Shown here: positions 12,581 through 24,890 of the stretch, piece after piece | How positions within the stretch are numbered: position 1 is the stretch's first letter | How the letters are laid out: the number at the start of each line of letters is the position of its first letter | NCBI RefSeq assembly: GCF_023065955.2 | Contig: NW_026622930.1 | Coordinates: 21,057,449-21,121,448, forward strand | Length of the DNA stretch: 64,000 bases | Direction: 5' to 3' | Source of the DNA: Ursus arctos | Taxonomy: Eukaryota; Chordata; Mammalia; Carnivora; Ursidae | The notes under the pieces: model-generated | The model's input: only the letters and a program-made list of their open reading frames with translations | The model's database searches: none | What the model was told of the DNA's origin: nothing | Made by a program: the position numbers and the translations under genes

Positions 12581-13409
12581 GATATTTTTTTTTCTTATTT
12601 TTCTTATTCCTCTGAGGAATCTTATGAGGCTTCCATCCATATGTATGTTTAGGTTATATAATTTAACATGCGGTTTGGTTTTTGGTTTTATGATCTGTTT
12701 TTCTATCTTCTGATTGGCAAAAAAATTCCCCAGTTTATTCAGTCTTTCATTCAATACATTTTGATTAAGAGTCTATTAGGTATTGAGTCTGGTGCTAGAA
12801 TCTGGGAGTACACCAATGAAAGCAACATTCATTGCCCTCAGTGAAGACACAATCATTGAACTCACATTTAGCCCTGAAGTTTCACTTCACTAGAAAAGCC
12901 AGGCCCTCTTCAACATGGATGGGCAGAATCATAGTGAGACTTAAAATGGAGAACAAGGGAATGGGGAGTCTGAACCTTAGGAAGTGGGCATGAGGAGCAC
13001 CCATCCCTACCGTGCCAAGATGGACCCCATCCTCTGAGGACAGAATGGTAAACGGAAAAGCAAAGAGTCATCGGAAGACAAAAAACAGGAATATCTTCAA
13101 ATAGAAGTTGGTATTTGGTGATTAAAAATCTGAACAAGGGTTTTCTAGTTTTACAGGCTTATTATACCACATTGTCCAGTTATATTTGTTTATTCCTTCT
13201 ACGTTACAAGAAACTGGGAAACACTCAAATGGGGGTTTAATGTGGGGAGGCAAGCAACCATCTTCACAGCTGCCCTACCGGGCTTCATGGAGAAAACAGT
13301 GCTGTATTGAGACTCTTTAGATTGCAAAGATAAGAAAACTTGAGCCATCGCTATTTTGGGTTCATCATTAATCCATTGGTACAGTCATCTGTGACCACGG
13401 TGCTGGAGT

Positions 13410-14046
13410 CACGGGATTCTGCTGGCACTCTTTTTTTGTATGTGTGGATTTGAATTACTATTGAGTATGAATTGCTTTCAACCTGAAAAACTCCTCAAAT
13501 ATTTCTTGTAAGGCTGGTTTACTAGCAACGCATTTTCTCATTTTTTGTTTATCTGAGAATGTCTTTATTGCACCTCATTTTAAAAAGATAATTTTGCTGG
13601 ATAAAAGATTTTTAGTTGACTTTCTTTCAGCACTTTGAATATGCTAGCCCATTGGTTTTTGTTCTTGTTGCTCATGAGAAGTCAGCTTTCGATCCTATTG
13701 CATTCCTCATTCATGGTGAGCCACTTTTCTTTTGCTGCTTTCCAGATTTTCTCATTGTTTTTGCCTTCAGTGTTTGACTGTCATGTGTTTGGGTGAGTGT
13801 TCTTTGTATTTATCCTACTTGTTCATCAAGCTTCTTGGATATATAGCTTAATGTTTTTCTTCAAATTTGGGAAGTTTTAGCCATTATTTTTTCTTATATT
13901 TTTGTTTGTTTCTTTTTCTCCATTCCATCTAGTATTTCTGTTGCATATATATTCATATTCCACATTTCTTTGAGGGTTTGTTCATTTTTATTCTTTTTTC
14001 TCTCTCTTCTTCAGATGAATCTCCATTGATTTATATTTAAGTTTTT
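13410..14046 (-). mobile_element. Old L1 3' untranslated piece, antisense
   Basis: Reads as the antisense of an old L1 3' region. Recognisable words are TTTTGCTGGATAAAAGATTTT, TTTCAGCACTTTGAATATGC, TCATGAGAAGTCAGC, CTTCTTGGATATATAGCTTAATG and AAATTTGGGAAGTTTTAGCCATT. It is heavily diverged and has no coding content. Confidence 0.65.
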
Positions 14047-14054
14047 GGATTTTG

Positions 14055-14147
14055 GGGGCACCTGGGTGACTTGGTTAAAATTTCAACTCGATTTCAGCTC
14101 AGGTCATGATCTCAGGGTTGTGAGATCGAGCCCTGTCGGGTTCTCTG
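14055..14147 (+). mobile_element. Truncated CAN-SINE head
   Basis: Only the tRNA-derived head remains (GGGGCACCTGGGTGACTTGG to GAGATCGAGCCCTGTCGGGTTCTCTG). There is no A-rich tail. The sequence after it (14148-14430) is not recognised and is richer in GC than its surroundings. Confidence 0.75.
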
Positions 14148-14623
14148 TTTATATAACTTTCCTCTTCTTCCCAATAGAACCTCTGCATCACTGTACTGGA
14201 GCTGAGTTCAAGAACTGTAGCCCGCTTCCCTCTGGGGTGATACTCCAGCTCCTCAGCTGGCCACTTCTGTGTGGAGCCTTCCCCGTACGTGAGAACTGGG
14301 GCAGGAGCAATCTGAGTCTACGATGCTTTCTGCCCTATGAGTGGGTGGGGGTGGGGTAGGGGAGGACTGTTTGGGAAAAGGAAACCTGAATTCTTTGGCT
14401 ATGTCTATTTGGAATAGAGCTTCCACACACTCATCTTGGGGATGATGGCCCCTCTATGGGTCTTTGATTCTAAATGAAGGGTGTTGTAAAATTACTAATC
14501 TACTTTATATGTTAAAAATTGAAGGATGCATATAGTAATCTCCAGGGTAACTACTAAAAGAAGAGTAATAGATATATAACTAATACAGAGCAAGAAAGTG
14601 AAACAGGTAAAGAATTACTTCCA

Positions 14624-14742
14624 GGGGCGCATGGCTGGCTCTGTTAGTAGAGCATATGACTCTTGATCTCAGGGTTGTGAGTTCAAGCTCCAGGTTTGGC
14701 GTAGAGCTTACTTAAAAATAAAACAAAACAAAACCAAAAAAA
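14624..14742 (+). mobile_element. Short old tRNA-derived SINE
   Basis: Begins GGGGCGCATGGCTGGCTCTG, continues through GATCTCAGGGTTGTGAGTTCAAG and GTAGAGCTTACTTAAAAATAAA, then an A-rich end. The short form resembles an old carnivore SINE. Flanking ACTTCCA / CCTTCCA could be the remains of a duplication. Confidence 0.75.
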
Positions 14743-14759
14743 CCTTCCAAAAGAAGTCA

Positions 14760-15352
14760 TACTTGACTTACTGTGTACTTAGTATGTACTTATATGACTG
14801 CAATATGACTTAAAACACTGGGTAAACAAAGATTTTTTACTAGGACACCAAAAGCATGAATCATAAATGAAACTAATTATAAATTGGACTTGAACAAAAT
14901 TAAGAATTTCTTCCTTACACTTGGCTGCATTAGGAAAATGGAAAGAACAAGCCACACTGGGGGAAGATATTCACAGATCATATATGGAACAAAAGACTGG
15001 TATCATGGTTATATAACATTCCTATATATTAAGTTCATTATAGCAGTGCCTGGTTGTTTTAACACTTGTAATAGTATAAGGGAAAATCATATTAGTGTCT
15101 CAATAGATAGAGATAAAGCATTTATGAAAATTCAACATCCATTAGTAAGGAAACTTTTAGTAAAAAGGAAGAGAGGAAGACTTCCTGATACTGAAGAGTA
15201 TCTACTAAAAACCTATAACACATGCAGTATTAATAGTGAAATACTGATTGGAAATGAAGCAAACACTTCCATTCTATTCAACAGTGTAATAGGGCTAATA
15301 GTCCAGGCAGTAATTAAAGGGAAAAAAAAAGGTATCTGTTTGGAAAGGAATT
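14760..15352 (+). mobile_element. Old L1 ORF2 fragment, sense
   Basis: An open stretch of 156 codons (14884-15354) contains peptide words related to L1 ORF2: VSIDRDKAFMKIQHP fits the reverse-transcriptase region with the usual DKAFDKIQH motif changed at one residue, and KIKNFFLT / HTGGRYSQI fit another ORF2 segment out of its normal order. The two parts are therefore probably a rearranged or deleted copy. The catalytic FADD motif is absent. It is a dead element, not a gene. Confidence 0.6.
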
Positions 15353-15744
15353 AATAATTCTCTCTTTATTTCCAATTGATATTTTAAAAATTTCACACTA
15401 TAGGTAAATTATTAAAACTAACAAGTCGGGTATATATTTCAGCTAAGATAATAATTAAAACCAAATATCAAAATAAAACGAACTTTGGTCAGATCTAAAC
15501 TGAAAACAAGCCCCTGAATCATGTTCAGTCACATTGTTTCCACAAAACACATGTCCTAGGTATTGATTTTTGAGAACAAATAGAATTTTTTTCTCTCAGG
15601 TAAAATGTATGCAATTTATTTTTTTAAAAGATTATATAAACGACATTAAGAACAAGAAAGGAGCTCTACCTATACATGCAAAGGAAAAGAAAAATCAAAA
15701 AGAATATCAAGCCATGTTGATATGAATCAATGGTTGCCCTAGAT

Positions 15745-15900
15745 TAGCAGTAGCACTTTGGGCAATGATGGAGATGTTTTCTATCTGTGCTGTTCAGTAC
15801 GTTAGTCATCTGTACTCATAGAGCACTTGCAACGAGGTCAGTGTGACTTTTGAATTTTAATTTTACTTAATTTAAATATAGGTGGAACTTAACAGGTGGG
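15745..15900 (+). mobile_element. MER5A-like hAT DNA transposon fragment
   Basis: GCAATGATGGAGATGTTTTC, CTGTGCTGTTCAGTACG, CATAGAGCACTTGCAACGAGG and GAATTTTAATTTTACTTAATTT line up with the MER5A-type consensus as I recall it. Terminal repeats are not clear. Confidence 0.55.
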
Positions 15901-16117
15901 AATGTGATTGGATGGTATGAAATTGGATTAGGAGCCATGTTGTGAATTCCCATTGGTATAGAAAGCACACTGATTTTCCTTGGTCTGAATATAACATGGC
16001 TATATGGTAGAAGTGTGGTGGTCTTGGATTTTATCGAGAGCTGATTAAAGAAACATCCCTCATAGCCAGCCCTTCCTTGAAAATCAACTGGAGTCAGGAA
16101 AGGGTTTATTATTTCTC

Positions 16118-16885
16118 TTTTTTTTTATTGTAGTAAAATGTACAAATCATAAAATTACCATCTTAACCATTTTTAAATGTACAGTTCAGTAGTATCAAAT
16201 TCACATTATTGTGTAATCATCCATCCTCATCCCTGCTGAAACTCTGTATCTATTAAATAATAACTCCCACTCCCCATCCTAACCAACCTCCCCCCCACCA
16301 GTTTCTGTCAACCAGCATTATAACTATTATACTTTCTTTATGAGTTTGACCACTCTGAGTACCTCATATAAATGGAATTATACAGTATTTGTCTTTTTGT
16401 GCTTGGCTTACTTCACTTAACATAATGTCCTCAAAGTTCATCTATGTTGTAGCATATTGCAGAATTTCCTTCCTTTTCAAGGCTGAATAACATTCCAGTC
16501 TATGTATATACCACATTTCGCTTATCTGTGCTTCTGGGTTGCTTCTACATTTTTGCTATTGTGAATAATGCTATTATGAACATGAGTGTATAAATATCTC
16601 TTCGAGACCCTGCTTCCGGTTTTTTTGGGTACATATCCAAAAGTAGAATTACTAGATCATGAGATAATTCTGTATTTAATCTTTTGAGGCACTGCCGTAC
16701 TTTTTTCCACAGTGCCCTACCATTTTATATTCCTACCAACAATGCACAAGTGTTCCAGTTTCTCCACATCCTCATCAACACTTGTTGTTCTCTGTTTTTT
16801 GTTGTTGTTGTTGTTTTTTGGTTTTTTTTTTTTTTTTTTAATAGTAGCCATCCTATGGATGTGAGGTGGCATCTCAAGAGATTAT
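16118..16885 (-). mobile_element. Old L1 3' region, antisense
   Basis: The + strand reads as antisense L1: CACTTAACATAATGTCCTCAAAG, GCTATTGTGAATAATGCTATTATGAAC, CCAAAAGTAGAATTACTAGATCATG and CACAGTGCCCTACCATTTT. It is diverged with several indels and a GTTGTT/T-run at 16799-16840. No intact frame. Confidence 0.75.
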
Positions 16886-18720
16886 TATTTTTGTTTGAAA
16901 CAGTGTTTACTTTTAAAAAAGAAAATGGGGCTCTTTTATCTCATCTAGCCTTCCTTAGCCTTGATTTCTCTCAAGAAATCAAAATTGAGAAATCAAGAAA
17001 AGTAGATTTCTCTTAAGTGCACAGTGCTATTGTATCATGTAAGATAATGTGTCTGATCTGTTTCCAATAATCCATAATGCTCTATAATGATGTAGAGAAA
17101 TAATATTAAGTATTAGGTTACATTTAAGTTCTCCTCTTCACTATATATAATGTAATTAGAGATGACATTTCTTTAGTTGAACTATGTACTTTATCTTGGT
17201 CCTCTCAGCTGCCACATCAACACTGGCAAGACACAGGTGTTTGTCTTTTATTGATACCTGCTTTATCCTATTGCATTTCATAGCAAATGTGTAATCAGAG
17301 GTTTTCCACCTCAATCAAAAGCAGTCCCAAATACCAATCTGCTTAAAGTAGAACAGTTTTATCCTATCTACATTCAAATTTTCATCTCCCAAAGTGCCTA
17401 CTTTAGTTAAACATCAGAGTTACAGAGTTAAAATTATCAGTCTAATTGAGTGTGAGAAAAACGAAAACACAAATGTACTTGAGATATGTGTGCCAGGGTC
17501 AGAATTTCCCCAGTGTGTTGCTAGGGCCTAGATGTTAATTATATGTCCTCTTGTGTAATAAGTTGAACACTCTGAAGAAATGTGTATTTAAAATGTTCCG
17601 TGTAGTGAACATCATGGCTAATGAAACAGAAGTTAATATTTTATTTCTTCACAAAGAGATGAATGTATTTAATTAATTGAACATTATTTTCTGTACTTTG
17701 CTTAAGCTTAGTATCATGTTTCATTAAAAAGTACAAGGAAGCTGTAGTTGTATGAAGCAGATATGTTCTCATAGGATTTGTGGAGAAATAATTATTTTTA
17801 ATCACTGAGAAAGACCAAGGAACCTGTTATTTGGGATTAATGTCCTTTTATGTGTCTCTGCTTCATTTAGTAAAAGGAAAATGATAACAGTATACGTAGT
17901 CAAATTAGAAGGATAGAAAAGACAGAAGGTTCTATTTGTAAAGGAAGAATTATTTGTGACATTGTTCCTACTGTAGCCCCTGATATTTTATGTGGCGATC
18001 CCTAACTCATAAAAGGGTTTGAATCAGTTATTAAAAATTATTAATATGTATTTTGCTTAAGAAAATTTGACTCACAGATTTTAAGTATATATTCTACTGT
18101 CCACCAATCATGACTTTAAAAAGTTTTAAATAGTAAGATCCCAATGAGTGATGGCCTAATTTAGCTTCCTGTAGCTATATTTCCAGGCTACCATACTTGT
18201 TTTGATTGGTTTGAGTTCTTTTATTCAGAGACTTCCCTTAGTTCTCCTGACTGTGGATAATTGATTAGTTGTCCTCTCACTATCAGTTCATAAAACACCT
18301 AAATTATACAAAAATGAATGAGTTTATCAAGACATGCAAGAATATGTCAGGCTAATTTCCCAATAGAGGTGAGTGGGGCTTGGCTTAATTGAGAAGCCAA
18401 GAATTTCAGGTGAAATCCTATTAAATCTGTTCTTTTGTTTACACAGTAAAAGAAAACTTTATAACATCATTTAGGGATTAGTGTGGGAAATAGAACTGCT
18501 CTAGGTATTTTATGCAATAGTTGTTTATAATAATACTGGCAGATGTGGCATTGCTTAGACTTCTAAGAAGGGATAGTACAAAGCAGGACATTCACTATAG
18601 AACAAAATAAATTATATCACTAAGACCTTGCTGGCCAATAACAAAAAGCCAAATTAGCAAGTATATTGTCTCTACCTCATTTCCACATTCTGATTCTCCC
18701 TATATTGAGTCTAATTTTCT

Positions 18721-18733
18721 CCCCCCCCCCCCC
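18721..18733. repeat. Poly-C run of 13
   Basis: An uninterrupted C13 homopolymer on the + strand in otherwise AT-rich intron, preceded by CTAATTTTCT and followed by AACCTAGC. Confidence 0.9.
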
Positions 18734-19036
18734 AACCTAGCTTAAGGGAGTCTGAACATTGAGTTTTGTAGCTTCTATGGAATAGGAGAGTGTATTAGAA
18801 GGAGGTGGAGATAGATGGGGGCTGACTGCTGTCGATCAGGTCATAAACCATAGTGCCAATAATCAGATTTTCTTTTAGCTGAGAAACATGGCCTTGCCTT
18901 GTTTTTTTCATAGCCCTTGAGCCTAGCCTTGTGTCCATAGTTGGCACTCTGCGAATGCTGGTTGAATTCATGTCAATCCTAATGTCACATTTACAAATAC
19001 TTATCCACACATTAGTAATGTTATATTCAATGTGTA

Positions 19037-19242
19037 GTTTGGTTTTTTTAAAGATTTATTTATTTATTTGAGAGAGAGAGCAAGTGAGCGTGGGGAGGAG
19101 GGGCAGAGAGGAGAGAGGGTCTTAAGCAGACTCTGGGCTGAGCACAGAGCTCAATATGGGGCTCGATCTCATGACCCTGAGATTGCCACCTGAGCCAAAA
19201 CTAAGAGTCAGACACTTAACCCACTGTACCACCCAGGTGCCC
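19037..19242 (-). mobile_element. CAN-SINE, older subfamily
   Basis: A reverse SINE with AAAGATTTATTTATTTATTTG, AGAGAGAGCAAGTGAGCG, GGGCTCGATCTCATGACCCTGAG and the head ending CCCAGGTGCCC. The 11-base duplication TTCAATGTGTA lies at 19026-19036 and 19243-19253. Confidence 0.93.
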
Positions 19243-21279
19243 TTCAATGTGTAATTTCTTTGCAGGTTTTTGTTTTTAAAGCTTTCTGTCCATTTTAGGT
19301 TAATTAAAACTAAATCATCTACACATGCAATTAACTGGTCACGTGGAACCTAAAATGTTCCAACATGCTGGAAAAGAGTTTAATTACAATAAATACAGAA
19401 AATATAAATAAAATTTTAATTTTTTTTTCTGTGCTTAAATCAGCCCTCTTTCTCACTGAGATATTTACATTTCATTTTGGATACAATATCCCTATTCAGT
19501 CAGTGTTTTCATCTTGTGTCTGCTTTAAGGAAGTCATATTTGGGACTGGAATTAGTTTTATCTCTGTTCACAGAGTCAGTATTAAGATAATTGAATTCTG
19601 TTTCAAACGGTGTTCTACTTGAGGCTTGTTTGTTACTTATTAACTTTAATGTCACGGTTTTTGTCCTTATAAAGAATTAAGCTTTAAATTTGCTTATACT
19701 TTAAATATCATTTTTGTTTTAGTGTATCATTTTGGTAAGGCAGTTGCTACTTTTTACTGTGCTGGGTTTCTAGAAACTGTATTGTGAAACAGATCCTTCT
19801 ATTGTGGTTTGTGTGTGTTTATATGAGAAATTTTATAATTAAGAATGGCGTTTCCAACCAAGGAGACTTGGGAACCAGGACATTTATGCTTAAAATGAAC
19901 TTGTCATCAATGCCAAGATATAAAAACTCTTAATCTTTATAATAAAATTTAAACTTTTTTGATTTTTGATAAAGTGAGTATAATACAAACACATAATTTT
20001 ACAGTATATATGTTTACTCTCGTGTACTAAAAAGCATGTGATGTGTGCCTCTGTGTATCTATAACTGTTGTACCATGTATGTGATGTATCTAAAACTCAA
20101 AGGCTAGCAATTATAAAAATTAAAAGAAAAATTTACAGTAATTTTTTTGTCCTAGATTTCGAAGAGGCTTTTATCTAACTGTTTGGGAAAGTTGAACAAT
20201 TGACTTTTTCTCTCCACTAATTTTTCATTTGTAAATAGAGCCTTTACAAATGACTGTATTTCCATTTGGCTTGCCCCTAATTTGGGATCATTCTTTTTCA
20301 AATATTACAGAATCAAGTTATTTTGAGTTCTTACAAAAGACTTTTTGGGAGAGGTGTCTAGTTGATCAGATTCTTTTGTTAATCTTTTCCTTCTTCCCCA
20401 TTCCACTCAACCACATTTCCCCTGCCAACACCAATCTTATGAGCACTTTGATCATGAAAGAAGGCACCAAAGGGAAACAGAGGACAGGAGTGCTGTGCAC
20501 ACTCTTGCCCTAGTGGTGTTGGTTGTTGTTTGAATTCTGAGATTGGCTGGCATAGCCATTCATTTTCTCTCTGGCTATGTTTCTGCCTCTTTCTTCCCCC
20601 TGCCTCCCTTTTTTTGCTCTTTGTCTTTATTACTTTCACTAGCAATTGGGAATTATCTTCTTTTTGTTCCCTTAGCCACCACCTAATGGTGTTAGCTCAG
20701 GGCTCTTTTCTTTTTGACAAAGAATCATTGTTAGAAAACATTATATGAAGATGAGGACAGATGAAGACACTGAAGAATGAAATGTAAGTATAGATAAGGT
20801 AGCATAAATTGGAAAGAGAAGCAGAATTTGAAATACAGAAGAAAAAATTTCTCATATGCATCGTTTATTATAAATAACTGTTCTGTGTCTGTTTGCCTAA
20901 CCACACTGTATGGCTCTCTGTAGCAGTAGAATGTAGAACCATGCCGTCTTATTCATTTTTGTGTCTCAGCAGCTTGGTTATTGCTGAGTGCAGTAAATGT
21001 TTATTGGATTGAATGGAAACATACCTATATTTTCTTCAGAAAGACTGAGACTGACAAGTGTTTTTTTTTTTTCTTGACCCCCGCCTAGTCTCTTGAATGC
21101 CATAGATGGTTCTTATCTATTGTAAGCCAGCTCTATTGAATTTGATTGCTGAAATTGAATTCAGATGAGAAAAAAATTGGTTCTTAAAGTCCATTTCTGC
21201 TTTAAAAGGATGATCTTCAATTATTTTTAGTGTTGCTATAATATTTTAATATCCTAGTGTTAGCATAATGTCCTTTGGT

Positions 21280-21765
21280 GATTAATCTTTCTCAAGCACG
21301 TATCTGATCATGTTATTCCCTTGCTGAAAAACTTTTGAAAGCTTAAACTTAATTTCAGCATTCCCCCAATCTGGTTTCTGACCTTACTTTTTAATCTCTT
21401 TTTAGCCGTCTTGAACTGTTTTTTACTCTTCATGTACAGCCCTGTTGGCCCAGGCTGCGGCTCTTACGCATGCTACCGTTGGTCTTAAATGCCTGTCCTT
21501 TATCAGTGACCCAATCTTTTCTCTTCTTCACACTTGAGTTTGCTCATTGTCTCCTTATTTTATGTGCCTTTCTTTATGAGTTCTTCCTGATCAGAGTAGT
21601 TTCTCTTGAATTTACTAACTTAAATCCTGTTTTTACTAGCTAACATTGATGGTCACTTCCCTTCTGCTCGATCTTATTTGTCCCAGTCAGTATTTCTCAT
21701 ACAATACTTTCCTCAGTGCCTCGCCAGTGTCTTGAACATAGAAGGGGATAACTAGTCTGTGCCTC
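21280..21765 (+). repeat. L2 LINE fragment
   Basis: A long diverged L2 3' region in sense: ATCTGATCATGTTATTCCCTTGC, TTGAAAGCTTAAAC, GGCTCTTACGCATGCTACCG and finally GTGCCTCGCCAGTGTCTTGAACATAGAAGG, the usual L2 end. Confidence 0.6.
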
Positions 21766-22073
21766 ATTGTGTTTTAACCAAGTCAATTCTATTCTGTGAT
21801 TTTTTTTTTCTCTCAGTTTTAAAAGTGTTCCAGAAACATCCGTGCATCAGAGATTATATAATTCCTATTTAGGATTTCCTCCTATCTCAGGAAAGAACAT
21901 GGTAACTTATTTAATTATTTAAGAGGTTGTTTGGCTAGTATCCAAGTCAGTAATAAAGTGAAGTGTAATCAATATTAGTTTGAATGTTAGGGACCTGTGG
22001 CTGGTTCTTTCTCTGCTGTAAACTACTTCCCTTACCTTGGATTGATTACTTTATCTCCTTGTTTTTATGTTTA

Positions 22074-22280
22074 TTTTTATTATTTTTTTAAGATTTTATT
22101 TATCCATTTGACAGAGAGAGAGAGAGACAGCCAGTGAGAGAGGGAACACAAGCAGGGGGAGTGGGAGAGGAAGAGGCAGCCTCCCAGCATAGGAGCCTGA
22201 TGTGGGGCTCGATCCCAGAACGCAGGGATCACGCCCTGAGCCGAAGGCAGACGCTTAAAGACTGAGCCACCCAGGCACCC
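22074..22280 (-). mobile_element. CAN-SINE, bear-type subfamily
   Basis: A full-length reverse SINE: AAGATTTTATTTATCCATTTG to CACCCAGGCACCCC. A perfect 16-base duplication CTTGTTTTTATGTTTA lies at 22058-22073 and 22281-22296. Confidence 0.95.
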
Positions 22281-22377
22281 CTTGTTTTTATGTTTAAATG
22301 ATAAGATGTAGTTCATGGTACCTAGACCTCAATTTCCTCATCTTTAAAATATAGACATTGGATTACCTCTTTAATTT

Positions 22378-22571
22378 TTTTTAAAGATTTTATTTAGTTA
22401 TTTGAGAGAGACAAAGCATGCACAAGCAGAGGGAAGGGGCAGAGGGAGACAGAGAAGCAGACTCCCACTGAGCAGGGAGCCCAAAGCAGGGCTTGATCCC
22501 AGGACCCTGGGACCATGACCTGAGCTGAAGGCAGACACTTAACTGCTTAACCAACTGAGCCACCAGGCGCC
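22378..22571 (-). mobile_element. CAN-SINE
   Basis: A reverse SINE: TTTTAAAGATTTTATTTAGTTATTTG to GAGCCACCAGGCGCC. Flanks TACCTCTTTAATTT (22364-22377) and TACGTCTCAAATTT (22572-22585) look like a diverged duplication. It lies about 100 bases from the previous SINE, in the same orientation. Confidence 0.88.
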
Positions 22572-22599
22572 TACGTCTCAAATTTTGATGTTGTTTCTA

Positions 22600-22850
22600 G
22601 TTAGTAATAAACCCTTGCCATTGTTGAGTTCCTAAAATGTGCCAGTCAGTCTTCTAGATGTTTATCTAATTGATTTTGTGTAGGTCATCATTCTTCTGAT
22701 ATGTAGATGTTATTGAGTCCTCTTTATAAATTTAGTTGCCTTGGCTCACAGATGGTAAGCACTTCTCCTAAGGTCATAGAGTGACAGAACTGGGATTTGA
22801 TCTCAAGTCTGTGACTCATGTTGTTTCCATGATATGCTACTGTTTCCCTG
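22600..22850 (-). repeat. MIR SINE fragment
   Basis: The reverse MIR pattern: TTGAGTTCCTAAAATGTGCCAG, then CACAGATGGTAAGCACTTCTCC, AAGGTCATAGAGTGACAGAACTGGGATTTGATC. Confidence 0.6.
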
Positions 22851-23724
22851 GGATGTTGTTTTTGAGTCATTAAAGTGTAGCTATTTTCTCATTACCCTTA
22901 CAAGTCTCACACAAAGTACATAATACCGTAGATGAAAATGTTTATTTAAAATAAATATTACTCCGAGTACCTTGGCTTATTTGGGGTGAAGTTTTCATTT
23001 TTAAATATTCCCTAAGGTGCCCAATTCTTTGTATGCATTGACTATCAAATAAGAGTAGAGGAGAAATTGTGTTATATTTTAGTGATATCAGTGAACAAAT
23101 AATCATTGTTGTCACCTACACAGTAGTCTACTTTTTGTGTTTTAATGGAAACTGTTTCAATGTAGGCTTAGTAATTCTTCATGAATATGAGAAACAGAAA
23201 GAAGGCAGGTAGGAAGATTCTCATATACCAGACGAAACTGGTTTCTTTATTCTGTAAATTTACTCCATTATTCTCCTACCTAGTCCAATTTTTCCACTTT
23301 TGTAATTTCAAGTTGGCCAATTTTTTTTTTATAATCCACATATATGAAATTATGATCTTAGATGTGTGAACAGTTAAAGCTAGAATTTATGGTGGATCCC
23401 ATCCACACTACTTTTTAAAAATAGAATATCTCTTTTTCTATTTTCTATTTTCATTTTAGTGCCTTATTCATATGCCTTATTCAAATGAGTAGGCTGTCTG
23501 TAGTTATAATTTGAATGCAACCACTGCAGTAATTAAAAAGGGAGCCATTGGTAGCCAAAGCCAATCAATTTTAAAGGAAGAGAGTTCTTTTCTACCGTCT
23601 TCTAAATGCATTGTTATAACGTATTCTTTAATACATTCTTTTCCTTTCTGTCTATTCTTTCGCCATTTTACTACTGGGAAGAAAGGAGTTAACATAGTAG
23701 ACCAGAGACCATTTCCTTAGGTCT

Positions 23725-24225
23725 GCTTCCAAAATAGGCCCTTGTTTGGCATCTGGGAACTTTAATGATAATCAACTAAGAAACTTTCCTTAAATGATAA
23801 GATGTAGCTCATGGTGCCTAGACCTTTTATACAAAGAATATGGTTTCTCCTGAACACCTGCTTTCCTTCTGGGAGTCTGGATTTTGGTACATACTAGGCT
23901 GACAGTAGTTGAGTGACTAGCTTCTAATTAAAACTTTGGGCACTGAGTCTCTAATGAGTTTCCCTGGTAGGCAGTACCTCACACATGTTGTCAGAATTCA
24001 CTGCTGGAAGAATTGAGCACACCCTGTGTGACTACAGGGAGAGGACTCCTGGAAGCTTGGGCCCAGGTTCCACTGGACTATGCCCCATATTGTCTTCGCT
24101 TTGCTGATTTTGTCTTATATCTTTTCAGTCTAATAAATCTTAGCATAAGTATGACTATTTGCTGAATCCAGTGAATTCTTCTAGCTATCAGCAAACCTAA
24201 GACCCTCAACACAACTACTCATTAA
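23725..24225 (+). mobile_element. Probable solo LTR of an old endogenous retrovirus (ERVL-like)
   Basis: The end of this stretch, from TTGTCTTCGCTTTGCTGATTTTG through CTAATAAATCTTAGCATAAGTATGAC to CTGAATCCAGTGAATTCTTCTAGC, has the layout of an LTR polyadenylation region known from old ERVL-type LTRs. No coding remnants lie beside it. Family name and left border are uncertain. Confidence 0.5.
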
Positions 24226-24314
24226 CATTTTTTTCCCACCTGAAGAAAGAGATAAAAGAGAAATGTGTAAAGTTTTAGATTGAGTTGGAGCTTTTATAAA
24301 CCTTTGGTAAGGTG

Positions 24315-24890
24315 CTGTGAAAGGGATCAGAACATACCACCCCAAAATGTGCCACTCTGGCACATTGATTATTTTAATTATTGTGAGCTGACGGCACTTG
24401 AGAAACAGTAGGTGCAGGAAGGGTACTCTGACCTCTTTTTCTACCTAAAGGAGGTCATAGTATTTCCCATGAGGAAGGTGTACTCCCTCTACCTGGAAGA
24501 TAACATTTTTTTATCATCGGAGATTGGGAGTTGATTCCAAAAGGGATCTGTACGAAGAAACCTCTGAAATAACCCTGATCTTCAATTAGTTTCCCCCATA
24601 TATTTCCTTGCCACTTTCCCATAGTTTATTACCCCTTGAAGTTTATTAGATCCCTTTCCTTTTTCTTGTCATTTTTCCATAAATTCTCTCTTAAGGCTTT
24701 AGAAGCTCTTGGTCCTAACACTTCTTTGGGTCTTCATTTTTCCAACAAAGGCTCTTATTTATGTGTAAAAATATTAAATAAAATTTGTGTGCTTTTCTCC
24801 TGTTAATCTGTCTTATGTTAGTTTAAGTCTCAGGCCTGGCTACAGAACCTAAAAAGTTCCCTTTAGGAACTTAAAAGTTTTTTCTCCCAT
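24315..24890 (+). mobile_element. Probable solo LTR, carnivore class-I-like
   Basis: Starts near TGTGAAAGGGATCAGAAC and runs through GGAGGTCATAGTATTTCCCATGAG, GGGATCTGTACGAAGAAACC, a TAAATAAAATTTGTGTG polyadenylation-like site and TTTCTCCTGTTAATCTGTC. This arrangement is a common carnivore LTR pattern. No second LTR or gag/pol/env remnant is adjacent, so it is a solo LTR. The family is not named with certainty. Confidence 0.55.

Noticed and set aside
14884..15354. 156-codon open frame as a gene
   Set aside because: Its peptide carries L1 ORF2 words and lacks the catalytic motif. It is an old retrotransposon piece.
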